Part shown: positions 7,536 through 13,830 of the stretch, piece by piece | Layout: the number at the start of each line of letters is the position of its first letter | How positions within the stretch are numbered: the stretch's first letter is position 1 | Assembly (NCBI GenBank): GCA_036558265.1 | Contig: DATBFY010000481.1 | Span: forward strand, 1 to 18,363 | Origin: RYN-433 sp036558265 | GTDB taxonomy: Bacteria > Planctomycetota > Phycisphaerae > Tepidisphaerales > Tepidisphaeraceae | Length of the DNA stretch: 18,363 nt | Direction of reading: 5' to 3' | Program-made: the position numbers and the translations under genes | Notes under the pieces: generated by a model | Databases searched by the model: none | The model's input: the letters and a program-made list of their open reading frames with translations, nothing else | What the model was told of the DNA's origin: nothing

Positions 7536-7561
7536 TCACCGCCTCCCAAACGCGCTAACGT
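7516..7561 (+). promoter_or_regulatory. Palindromic operator copy 3 with -10-like hexamer
   Basis: Third copy of the 18-bp palindrome (arms 7516-7522 and 7527-7533), here with an extra T/A pair giving 8-bp arms. TAACGT (7556-7561) follows after 22 nt, exactly as at copy 1, predicting a start near 7568. The palindrome overlaps the last codons and the TAG stop of the DUF2254 gene. The downstream gene is the RTX protein at 7796, which would have a leader of about 228 nt. Confidence 0.55.
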
Positions 7562-7567
7562 GATTCT

Positions 7568-7795
7568 CGGCGGGTCAGACGATCGCGCGGCGGACCGCTG
7601 AACGTAATGCAACCGATGCCCGGCGTCACGCCGATGGTCGTCGGGAACGCCACCGGGCGCGGAATTGCGGCCGCGCCGCCGATCTGGCGCTCGCCCGGGC
7701 CGCCCTGCGAGTGCAGGCCGTGGCCGACGCCGGGCATTTGTCCCCCAGAACCCGCCGACGCAAACGTCAACACGTCAACCTTCAGGAGGTCTAAC
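7568..7795 (+). other. Long leader/intergenic region before RTX gene
   Basis: About 230 nt between the predicted start of operator copy 3's transcript and the GTG at 7796. Visible structure: CGGCGTCACGCCG (a short hairpin near 7622), and GGCGCGG/CCGCGCC pairing around GAATTGC near 7660. The plus frame is open from an ATG at 7607 but translates to a Pro/Arg/Cys-rich stretch without a signal peptide, so I treat it as untranslated. On the minus strand, 7737-7555 is a 60-codon open frame with high GC3 (see findings). Confidence 0.35.
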
Positions 7796-8701
7796 GTGAA
7801 CACTCGACATGATTCGATCGCCGGTTTCGAAACCCTCGAAGCCCGTCGCCTGCTCGCCTTCTCCGTCAGTCCAGGTGGCACCCTCAGCGTCATCGGCACC
7901 ACCGGCAACGACCACATCATCATCTCGCGCGACAACAAGGACCCCACCCTGATCGCCCTCAACTTCAACGGCGTCGTCCAGTTCGTCCCAGGCGGCCACG
8001 TCAAGAACGTCTACGTCGACCTGGGCAAGGGCGACGACCAGTTCATCTTCGACGCCACCTACGGCTCGGGCAGGGGCGGGGGAACCCGAACCATCCTCGG
8101 CGGCGACGGCAACGACAGCCTCGGTGGGGGAATCGCCAACGACTCCATCGATGGCGGCGCGGGCAACGACACCCTCTCCGGCCGCCCAGGCAACGACACC
8201 CTCTTCGGCGGCGACGGCGTCGACCTGATCTCCGGCGGCATGGGCGACGACCAGGTCGACGGCGCAGCCGGCAACGACAGCGTCTACGGCGACGGCGACG
8301 ACGACACCGTACGCGGCGGCACAGGCGACGACTTCGGCTGCGGGAACGTCGGCAATGACGACGTCTTCGGCGACGACGGAAACGACTCCATGAGCGGCTG
8401 CGAGGGCAACGACGTCGTCCACGGCGGCACCGGCAACGACGTCGTCGACGGCCTCTCCGGCTCCGACACCCTCTTCGGCGATGACGGAAACGACATCATG
8501 TCCGGCAACCTCGGCAATGAAGGCCCCGACCTGCCCGGTGACGTCGATTCGATCACCGGCGGCGCCGGAAACGACGACTTCGACTCCAACGATTCCGCCT
8601 CCGAGATCACCGACCGCGGCTCCGCCGACGCCGGAAAGAACGGCTACACCCCCACCTACCCCAGCGTCCGCTCCATCCAGAACAGTCGCACCTTCATCTG
8701 A
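7796..8701 (+). CDS. Secreted LEPR-motif protein with RTX-type calcium-binding repeats
   Basis: A 301-residue protein from a GTG at 7796 with AGGAGG at 7784-7789 upstream, which overrides the longer frame from 7607. The N-terminus carries the planctomycete-type motif FETLEARRLLAFSV (usual form FExLEPRxLLS), found at the start of many exported planctomycete proteins. Residues about 20-90 form a beta-rich lead-in (VIGTTGNDHIII, VYVDLGKGDDQFIFDA). Residues about 98-270 are haemolysin-type nonapeptide repeats of the form GGxGNDxux (GGAGNDTLSG, GGDGVDLISG, GGTGNDVVDG), which in known proteins fold as a parallel beta-roll binding Ca2+. No protease, lipase or type I secretion tail is visible; the C-terminus is a short NGYTPTYPSVRSIQNSRTF. 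It is likely a surface or matrix protein. Confidence 0.9.
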   Translation: MNTRHDSIAGFETLEARRLLAFSVSPGGTLSVIGTTGNDHIIISRDNKDPTLIALNFNGVVQFVPGGHVKNVYVDLGKGDDQFIFDATYGSGRGGGTRTILGGDGNDSLGGGIANDSIDGGAGNDTLSGRPGNDTLFGGDGVDLISGGMGDDQVDGAAGNDSVYGDGDDDTVRGGTGDDFGCGNVGNDDVFGDDGNDSMSGCEGNDVVHGGTGNDVVDGLSGSDTLFGDDGNDIMSGNLGNEGPDLPGDVDSITGGAGNDDFDSNDSASEITDRGSADAGKNGYTPTYPSVRSIQNSRTFI

Positions 8702-8740
8702 CGAGATTTCGTTCCCCAACCCACCTGGTTCGCTGGCAAG

Positions 8741-8761
8741 CCCCGGGATTTCATCCCGGGG
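8741..8761. terminator. Hairpin terminator between convergent genes
   Basis: CCCCGGGAT (8741-8749), loop TTC, ATCCCGGGG (8753-8761): a 9-bp GC-rich stem 40 nt after the RTX gene stop and 49 nt beyond the end of the minus-strand gene, well placed to serve both. A second inverted repeat, AGGGGG (8764-8769) with CCCCCT (8784-8789), follows directly. There is no U-run, so this is a structural call. Confidence 0.55.
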
Positions 8762-8809
8762 TCAGGGGGTAACGCACGCAGATCCCCCTAGTCCGTGGGT
8801 GCGCGCCCC

Positions 8810-9193
8810 TCACGCCTCCCCCGCCTCCTCCTCGTTCAGCCACTCGAACGCCGGCTCGAAACTGTCGAACGCCCGCACGTGCCACCCCCGATGGCTCGCG
8901 TTGGCCGCGAACAAGCTCGCGCGCTCCACCGAGCCCGGCCGGTGCAGGATCGCCAGGCGATCCTGACGCTCGAAACCCAGCTCCGGAAACGTCAGCGCCA
9001 GTTCGTACAGGTCGATCGGCCGAAGGTCCGACACCCCGCTGCGCACGTCGATCAGCACCCGATCCACCTGGTTCGCGACGCACTTGGCCGCGATGTCCGA
9101 CAGCAGCTCGCGGCTGGTCCGCAGATCCAGGTTCCCCGCGGCGTCCAGCCTGATGAACTCGTGCCCCGGGATGATTCGGATCTCATGAGACAT
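8810..9193 (-). CDS. STAS/SpoIIAA-like small protein
   Basis: A 127-residue soluble protein from the ATG at 9193 (MSHEIRIIPGHEFIRLDAAG); a longer frame from 9253 adds a low-quality N-terminus. An AGGTGG-like sequence lies about 8 nt upstream of the chosen ATG. The pattern of an early beta strand, LDLRTSRELLSDIAAKC, VDRVLIDVRSGVSDLRPIDL, RLAILHRP, and a helix RGWHVRAFDSFEPAFEWL matches SpoIIAA-like/STAS domain proteins of unknown role. I see no kinase, sulfate transporter or partner anti-sigma factor beside it. It is alone on the minus strand, between the convergent hairpin and the divergent gap 9194-9477. A TATGAT at about 9290-9295 (minus strand) is a possible -10. Confidence 0.75.
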   Translation of the reverse strand: MSHEIRIIPGHEFIRLDAAGNLDLRTSRELLSDIAAKCVANQVDRVLIDVRSGVSDLRPIDLYELALTFPELGFERQDRLAILHRPGSVERASLFAANASHRGWHVRAFDSFEPAFEWLNEEEAGEA

Positions 9194-9330
9194 ATCCGAC
9201 CACCTTTCCGCCATTCCCGCCGATCCACGCTCCCCCGTTCCCGCGTCCATCATATCGATCTGCCCGGGCGCGGTTCCACCGCAAAAGTAATCATAAACTC
9301 AACCGCTCCCTTCGCCGCCCGCGCCAACGT

Positions 9331-9414
9331 CGCTTGCGGTTTCGCATCACCCTTCGCCCAACCGCCCCCAAACATCGCTTGCGTCGTCGCGCCCTGTCCA
9401 AATCGCGCCCGAAC
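9331..9414 (+). repeat. Dispersed intergenic repeat, copy A
   Basis: An approximately 84-nt stretch that recurs at 10499-10585 with clear similarity, including a 26-nt identical block (9370-9395, equal to 10541-10566). Each copy carries two CGCTTGCG motifs about 43 nt apart. Copy A precedes the zinc-ribbon gene and copy B precedes the copper ATPase, both on the plus strand. Its role is unknown: a shared upstream regulatory element or a small non-autonomous mobile repeat. Confidence 0.7.
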
Positions 9415-9460
9415 TCCCGCTTATTCTAACGCATGGAGGCCCAATGGTCTCTCGTGCCGC

Positions 9461-9466
9461 TATAAT
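9461..9466 (+). promoter_or_regulatory. -10 box TATAAT, near-leaderless start
   Basis: Perfect TATAAT 11 nt before the ATG at 9478, so transcription would begin about 4-6 nt before the start codon. I see no good -35 at the usual spacing, and there is no Shine-Dalgarno. Confidence 0.5.
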
Positions 9467-9477
9467 GCGGGACGCCA

Positions 9478-10122
9478 ATGAGACGTATTCTTTACGTTCT
9501 GCTAAGCGTCCTAACGGCACTGTCGTTCCTGCTGTGCATTGCGACTGCCGTGCTCTGGGTTCGGAGTTGGTGGGACATGGACTGCGTCAGCTTTGCTTGG
9601 CGCGTCGGAGAGGCCGAACCCGTCCGGCTGCAAAGCATCCGAGCGAGAGGTTTCCGTGGCTTGGCGGTTCTGTCGGTGCGGACGGTAAACCTGTTGCCCG
9701 AGACGGCTGCCTCCAAGGCCCGCCTGCCAGCCGATGTGGCGACAGCCGCTGGGCTGAGGTATTGGCAGCAGCCGCCCGAGACGTACACCTCCGACACGTC
9801 CCACGGATTTCTGGGATTCTTCGTCGATCGCTGGAGCAGCCCCCGGCCTCGCTCCTCCATTCCATTTCGCATCGTGGTGTATTCACTCGGGCCCGGAACG
9901 CCAGCGTACCCCGCCCAATGGAGCGAGAAGGACTTGGGCGTGCCCTGGTGGTTCCTCACCGCGGCATTCGCCTGTGCGCCTGCCATGTGGCTATTGCGTC
10001 GCTTGCGAACGGCAAGCCGCCGCCCTGCCGGAATATGCCGTACCTGCGGGTACGACCTCCGCGCCACCCCCCACCGCTGCCCGGAATGCGGCACCGCGCC
10101 CGCCGCCCAGACTTCGGCGTGA
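9478..10122 (+). CDS. Planctomycete membrane protein with C-terminal zinc ribbon
   Basis: A 214-residue protein: an N-terminal TM helix (about 5-28), an extracytoplasmic middle of about 130 residues with conserved-looking Trp/Pro positions, a second TM (about 157-172, WWFLTAAFACAPAMWLLRR), then a cytoplasmic zinc ribbon CRTCGYDLRATPHRCPECG with Cys187, 190, 201 and 204. I recognise this tail from a large, uncharacterised paralogous family in Phycisphaerae and related planctomycetes; the two-TM plus ribbon layout is typical. Function is unknown; no enzyme motif is visible. TATAAT just upstream suggests a short or absent leader. It is separated from the copper ATPase by 506 nt, so co-transcription is unlikely. 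Confidence 0.8.
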   Translation: MRRILYVLLSVLTALSFLLCIATAVLWVRSWWDMDCVSFAWRVGEAEPVRLQSIRARGFRGLAVLSVRTVNLLPETAASKARLPADVATAAGLRYWQQPPETYTSDTSHGFLGFFVDRWSSPRPRSSIPFRIVVYSLGPGTPAYPAQWSEKDLGVPWWFLTAAFACAPAMWLLRRLRTASRRPAGICRTCGYDLRATPHRCPECGTAPAAQTSA

Positions 10123-10498
10123 TCGCGCGCGCCACCCGTCCCGCGCCGCTCGCCGCCGGCGTCTTCTCTGTTTCTTTGCCGCTTTGTTTCTTTGCGTCAC
10201 CGCGACAACCGCTCGGCAGATCCGATCCGTAACCGTTCGAACGAACTTCGAAGAAATCCTCCGCGCTGCGGGCGCGCCCGTGAACCACCTTCGCCAAGGC
10301 GCTCTCCCGACCCCCGGCATTGGAGCATATTGCCAGACCGGGAACCAGGTGCCTCCACCCCCGCCCCGGCAAAATGCGCAAACGCCGCCCGTCGCAGGAG
10401 CGTCAGCACGTCTTCCCCGATCCTCCTCAAGCGCTCCCGCAACTCCCGCCACGCGGAACGTCCCCCGCGTCCGTGTCGCGCCCCATCGCCCTCGACGC
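10123..10498. other. Gene-free stretch before the copper ATPase
   Basis: No convincing gene. It holds two direct copies of TGTTTCTTTGC (10169-10179 and 10185-10195, period 16), the palindrome CGTTCGAACG (10234-10243) next to CTTCGAAG, and on the minus strand a short stretch near 10380-10460 that translates to a coding-like helix (see findings). The remaining 10499-10628 is the repeat copy B and the ATPase promoter. Confidence 0.5.
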
Positions 10499-10585
10499 CG
10501 CTTGCGATTTCGCACCGCCCCTTCGCCACACCGCGCCCGTAAACATCGCTTGCGTCGTCGCGCCCTCTGCAAATCGCACCCGAAC
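10499..10585 (+). repeat. Dispersed intergenic repeat, copy B
   Basis: Second copy of the element at 9331-9414, same orientation, with the identical block at 10541-10566. It ends 43 nt before the ATPase start codon. Confidence 0.7.
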
Positions 10586-10615
10586 ACCAACCCTCCCCGC
10601 GCCTCCCCCCGCGCA

Positions 10616-10621
10616 TACAAT
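10616..10621 (+). promoter_or_regulatory. -10 like TACAAT before copper ATPase
   Basis: TACAAT lies 7 nt before the ATG at 10629 and overlaps an earlier in-frame ATG at 10620. If it is used, the message would start at or just before 10629, which favours that ATG and a leaderless transcript. Confidence 0.4.
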
Positions 10622-10628
10622 GAGGGCG

Positions 10629-13076
10629 ATGACCGCCCCCGCCGCCGCCTCGACAACCCCCACCGAACCCCGCGGTGCCGCCATCGCCGCCGACGCAACC
10701 ACCTGCGTCCTCGACGTCGCCGACATGGACTGCGCCTCCTGCGTCGCCCACGTCGCCAGGGCCGCCACCTCCCTCCCCGGCGTCAGGAAGGCCGACGTCA
10801 ACCTCGCCCGCGGCCGCGCCGTCGTCGAGTTCGATCCGTCCCGCGTCCAGGCCGCCGCGATCGCCTCCGCCATCACCGACGCCGGCTATCCCGCCACCCC
10901 GCAAGCCGCCCAGGTCGACCCCGCCCAGGCCGAACGCCAGCGCATCGACCGTCAAAAACAGCACGCCCGCGACTGGTTCCGCCGCGCCATGCTCGGCATC
11001 GCCCTCTGGGCCCCGGTCGAGCTGGCGCACAAGCTCCTCCCTCTCCTGGGCGTCCACCCCCCTCACCACGGCATCGGCTGGATGGACTGGCTGAGCTTCG
11101 CCACCGCCACGCTCGCCATCATCTTCATCGGAGGCGCGTTCTACCGCTCGGCTTGGCGCGCCCTGCTGCGCCGCACCAGCAACATGGACTCCCTCATCGC
11201 CATGGGCGCCACCGTCGCCTACGGCTACAGCCTGGTCGCGATGATCGGCGCGCTCGCCGCCTGGTGGGCCCCGCCGCCCCTCTACTTCATGGAGGCCACC
11301 GGCCTGCTCGCCCTGATCTCCCTGGGCCACTGGCTCGAAGCCCGCGCCCGCGACCAGGCCGGCTCCGCCATCCACGCCCTGCTCAATCTCACCCCCGCAG
11401 TGGCGCGCCGTGTCAAACCAGGACCGCCTCCGCCGGACACCCGACCCGGCCCGCCCAGGCGAAAGGTCACCCTCGCCGTGGTCGGAGGCGCGCCGATCAC
11501 CGTTACCCGCGGCAATGATGGAGACGAATACATCCCGGCGTCCGAGCGGCCGACCTACGACGAAGTTCCGGTGAGCGAGATCGTCGTCGGTGACCTGGTC
11601 GAGGTTCACCCGGGTGACCGCGTCCCGGTCGACGGCGTCATCACCGACGGCGTCTCCGAAGTGGACGAATCGATGGTGACCGGCGAGCCCCTTCCCGTCT
11701 ACCGCTCCGTCGGCTCCAACGTCATTGGCGGCACGGTCAACCAGGCGGGACGGTTCGTCTTCCGCGCGACCAACGTCGGCGCCGAAACCGCCCTGGCCCA
11801 GATCGTCCAGCTCGTCGAGACCGCCCAGAACAGCAAGCCGCCCGTCCAGCGCCTGGCCGACCGGATCTCCGCCATCTTCGTCCCGACGGTCCTGGCCATC
11901 GCCCTCGTGACCGCCGTCGCCTGGTACCTCTACGGGTCGGCTCACCACTGGCCCGCCTCCCGGACCTGGGCCGCCATCGCCAACAACGTCTGCACCGTCC
12001 TGATCATCGCCTGCCCCTGCGCCCTGGGCCTGGCGGTCCCCGCGGCCCTCATGGTCGGCACCGGCCGCGGCGCCACCCGCGGCATCCTCATCCGCGATAT
12101 CGACGCCCTCCAGCACGCCCAGCGCATCACCACCGTCGTCCTCGACAAGACCGGCACGATCACGCGCGGCCGCCCCGCCATCGCCCGCATCGTCACCCAC
12201 GACGGCATCGCCGAGGACGAGCTGCTCCGCCTGGCCGCCTCCGCCGAGCAGTTTTCCGAGCACCCCCTCGCACGCGCCATCCTCGCCAAGGCCGACGAGC
12301 GCGGCCTGCGCGCCGCCGAGCCCGACAGCTTCCAATATGAACCTGGCGCCGGCGTCGTCGCCCGGGTCGAGGGACGAACCCTCCTGGTCGGCAGCGAGTC
12401 CCTGCTCCGCGCGCACGGCGCGCCGCCGGCCATCGACGCCGACAACGCCGGGATCGATCACCCCCGCTCGGTCGTCCACCTCGCACAGGTCCACCAGGAC
12501 GGCCGCGTCGCCCGCCTCGGCATGCTGCTGATCGACGACCAGGTCAAACCCGACTCCAAGGCCGCGGTCGCCGAACTGCACCGCCTGGGTCTGAAAACCG
12601 TCCTGCTGACCGGCGACAACGCCGCCGCCGCCCACGCCATCGCCCGCACGGTCGGCATCGACGATGTCCGCGCCAACGTCAAACCCGCCGAGAAGGCACA
12701 GGTGATCCGCTCCCTCCGCGACGCGGGTGGGCAGGTCGCCATGGTCGGCGACGGGATCAACGACGCCCCCGCCCTCGCCGCCGCCGACCTGGGCATCGCC
12801 ATCGGCGCCGGCGGCAGCGACATCGCCAAGGAGACCGGCGGCATCGTGCTGGTCAGCGGCTCGCTGACCGGCATCGCCACCGCCCTGCGCCTCTCCCGCG
12901 CGACCATGCGCAAGATCCGCCAGAACCTGATCCTCGCCTTCGTTTACAACGTGCTGATGATCCCCCTCGCCGCCCTGGGCGTGCTCAACCCCATGTGGGC
13001 CGCCGCCGCCATGGCCCTCTCCGACGTGAGCGTGATCGGCAACGCGCTGCTCCTGCGCCGCACCCGCATCGACTGA
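10629..13076 (+). CDS. copA: Copper-translocating P-type ATPase (P1B-1, CopA type)
   Basis: An 815-residue ATPase that would export Cu(I) across the inner membrane using ATP. One N-terminal heavy-metal domain (about 21-88) has MDCASC (Cys35, Cys38). Eight TM helices are expected. The actuator has TGE (351-353); the TM6 metal site is CPC (Cys462, Cys464); the phosphorylation motif is DKTGT with Asp506; the nucleotide-domain SEHPLA has His545-Pro546; the hinge is GDGINDAPAL from Gly707. TM7 has FVYN and TM8 has MALSDVSV (Met795). CPC and the Tyr-Asn pair indicate Cu(I) or Ag(I) rather than Zn. Oddities: a Pro-rich insert of about 40 residues (about 262-305) before the actuator, and Asp799 where many CopA proteins have the second Ser of MxxSS. 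ATG 10620 and a frame back to 10320 are alternative starts; the promoter position favours 10629. No copper chaperone or regulator is adjacent. Confidence 0.95.
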   Translation: MTAPAAASTTPTEPRGAAIAADATTCVLDVADMDCASCVAHVARAATSLPGVRKADVNLARGRAVVEFDPSRVQAAAIASAITDAGYPATPQAAQVDPAQAERQRIDRQKQHARDWFRRAMLGIALWAPVELAHKLLPLLGVHPPHHGIGWMDWLSFATATLAIIFIGGAFYRSAWRALLRRTSNMDSLIAMGATVAYGYSLVAMIGALAAWWAPPPLYFMEATGLLALISLGHWLEARARDQAGSAIHALLNLTPAVARRVKPGPPPPDTRPGPPRRKVTLAVVGGAPITVTRGNDGDEYIPASERPTYDEVPVSEIVVGDLVEVHPGDRVPVDGVITDGVSEVDESMVTGEPLPVYRSVGSNVIGGTVNQAGRFVFRATNVGAETALAQIVQLVETAQNSKPPVQRLADRISAIFVPTVLAIALVTAVAWYLYGSAHHWPASRTWAAIANNVCTVLIIACPCALGLAVPAALMVGTGRGATRGILIRDIDALQHAQRITTVVLDKTGTITRGRPAIARIVTHDGIAEDELLRLAASAEQFSEHPLARAILAKADERGLRAAEPDSFQYEPGAGVVARVEGRTLLVGSESLLRAHGAPPAIDADNAGIDHPRSVVHLAQVHQDGRVARLGMLLIDDQVKPDSKAAVAELHRLGLKTVLLTGDNAAAAHAIARTVGIDDVRANVKPAEKAQVIRSLRDAGGQVAMVGDGINDAPALAAADLGIAIGAGGSDIAKETGGIVLVSGSLTGIATALRLSRATMRKIRQNLILAFVYNVLMIPLAALGVLNPMWAAAAMALSDVSVIGNALLLRRTRID

Positions 13077-13150
13077 AAACGCCCCCGCGCCCGCGCAACC
13101 CTCGGCCGGATTACACGTTGCGGCCAGGCGCGCTTTTGTCGTATTCAGGC

Positions 13151-13179
13151 TTGACGCCGCGCGGTCGCATCGCTTCAAT
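13151..13179 (+). promoter_or_regulatory. Candidate sigma-70 promoter for acidic protein gene
   Basis: TTGACG (13151-13156), 17-nt spacer, TTCAAT (13174-13179), 56 nt before the GTG at 13236. The -35 matches five of six consensus bases and the -10 matches four of six. The gap 13077-13235 also has a weak stem CGCAAC/GTTGCG (13094/13117) after the ATPase stop. Confidence 0.4.
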
Positions 13180-13235
13180 ACCGCCACTTCCGACCGCCGA
13201 TCGAACGTGCATGCCATCACCAACGGAGCGTCACT

Positions 13236-13682
13236 GTGAACATCATCTTCAACCGCGATAGTACCAACGACGACGACCTCGGCCTGCCCCTCTTCGTCAC
13301 CCTCGCCCCGGGGCGCGGCCTGGGCGCCGACGCCCCGTGGTGGACCCAGGGCCTCGCCCCCGACCTCCTCCCCAGCGCCGCCGCCAAACGACGCGCCCGC
13401 GACGAAGACGAGGGCGACAAGGACGACAAGGACGAGGAAGAGGAGGACGACACCCCCGAAGAAGAAGGCGGAGATGAGGAGGAAGAGCTCGAGGACGAGG
13501 AGGAAGAAGAGGAGGAAGAAGAGGAGGACGAGTTCGACGAAGAGGAAGACGAAGACTTCGACGACGAGGACGAGGAGGAAGAGGACGACGAGGAGGAGGA
13601 AGAGGACGACTTCGACGACCCCGACGAAGAAGACGACGACGACGATTACGAGGACGATGAGTTCGAGGACGACGACGAGTAA
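13236..13682 (+). CDS. Extremely acidic low-complexity protein
   Basis: A 148-residue protein, GTG start with GGAG at 13224-13227 eight bases upstream. Residues 1-55 are ordinary sequence (MNIIFNRDSTNDDDLGLPLF, a Trp-Trp pair, a KRRAR basic patch). From about residue 56 to the end it is almost entirely Asp and Glu, with a few Phe, Tyr and Gly. No known domain, signal peptide or membrane segment. The DNA of the tail is strongly purine-biased on the plus strand. It follows the copper ATPase by 159 nt with its own candidate promoter and a hairpin after it, so it appears to be its own unit. Possible roles (cation or metal buffering, binding of a basic partner) are inference only. An internal low-complexity tract rather than a real gene is possible, but promoter, ribosome site and terminator argue for a gene. 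Confidence 0.7.
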   Translation: MNIIFNRDSTNDDDLGLPLFVTLAPGRGLGADAPWWTQGLAPDLLPSAAAKRRARDEDEGDKDDKDEEEEDDTPEEEGGDEEEELEDEEEEEEEEEEDEFDEEEDEDFDDEDEEEEDDEEEEEDDFDDPDEEDDDDDYEDDEFEDDDE

Positions 13683-13733
13683 GCCCGCGCTGACCCCTCG
13701 CGATCCGCCAGGCCAACGATCGATGACCCAAGG

Positions 13734-13756
13734 CGCCCGATGATCTTCATCGGGCG
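13734..13756 (+). terminator. Hairpin terminator after acidic protein gene
   Basis: CGCCCGATGA (13734-13743), loop TCT, TCATCGGGCG (13747-13756): a perfect 10-bp stem 52 nt after the stop codon. It is followed by TCGTGCGTTT rather than a U-run. Confidence 0.6.
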
Positions 13757-13812
13757 TCGTGCGTTTCGCGGGCTGACCCCCGCACCTGTCCGTCTTCACG
13801 CGTACAGCCTTT

Positions 13813-13818
13813 TATAAG
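13813..13818 (+). promoter_or_regulatory. -10 like TATAAG before PBP4 gene
   Basis: TATAAG lies 12 nt before the ATG at 13831, in a locally AT-rich patch, again predicting a leader of only a few bases. No clear -35. Confidence 0.4.
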
Positions 13819-13830
13819 CGTGGGAAATCG

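Noticed and set aside
7607..7795. Earlier start of the RTX protein at 7607
   Set aside because: AGGAGG before the GTG at 7796 and the LEPR motif right after that start fix the N-terminus; the extension lacks a signal sequence.
10234..10243. CGTTCGAACG palindrome as a LexA box
   Set aside because: It does not fit CGAAC-N4-GTTCG or GTTC-N7-GTTC spacing, and no SOS gene follows.
10320..10628. N-terminal extension of copA from 10320
   Set aside because: The added 103 residues are low quality, cover the dispersed repeat and a -10 box, and precede a normal heavy-metal domain.
9974..11518. 514-codon plus-strand frame overlapping copA
   Set aside because: Arg/Pro/His-rich translation in the wrong frame, crossing the zinc-ribbon gene end and the ATPase start.
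13400..13680. GAC/GAG-rich tract as a tandem repeat or CRISPR array
   Set aside because: No constant unit length or spacers; it is an in-frame Asp/Glu coding tract.
10197..13799. 1200-codon open frame on the minus strand opposite copA
   Set aside because: It mirrors the copper ATPase codons; its Gly/Val/Asp/Ala-rich translation has no domains. GC-rich codon bias leaves the antisense frame free of stops.
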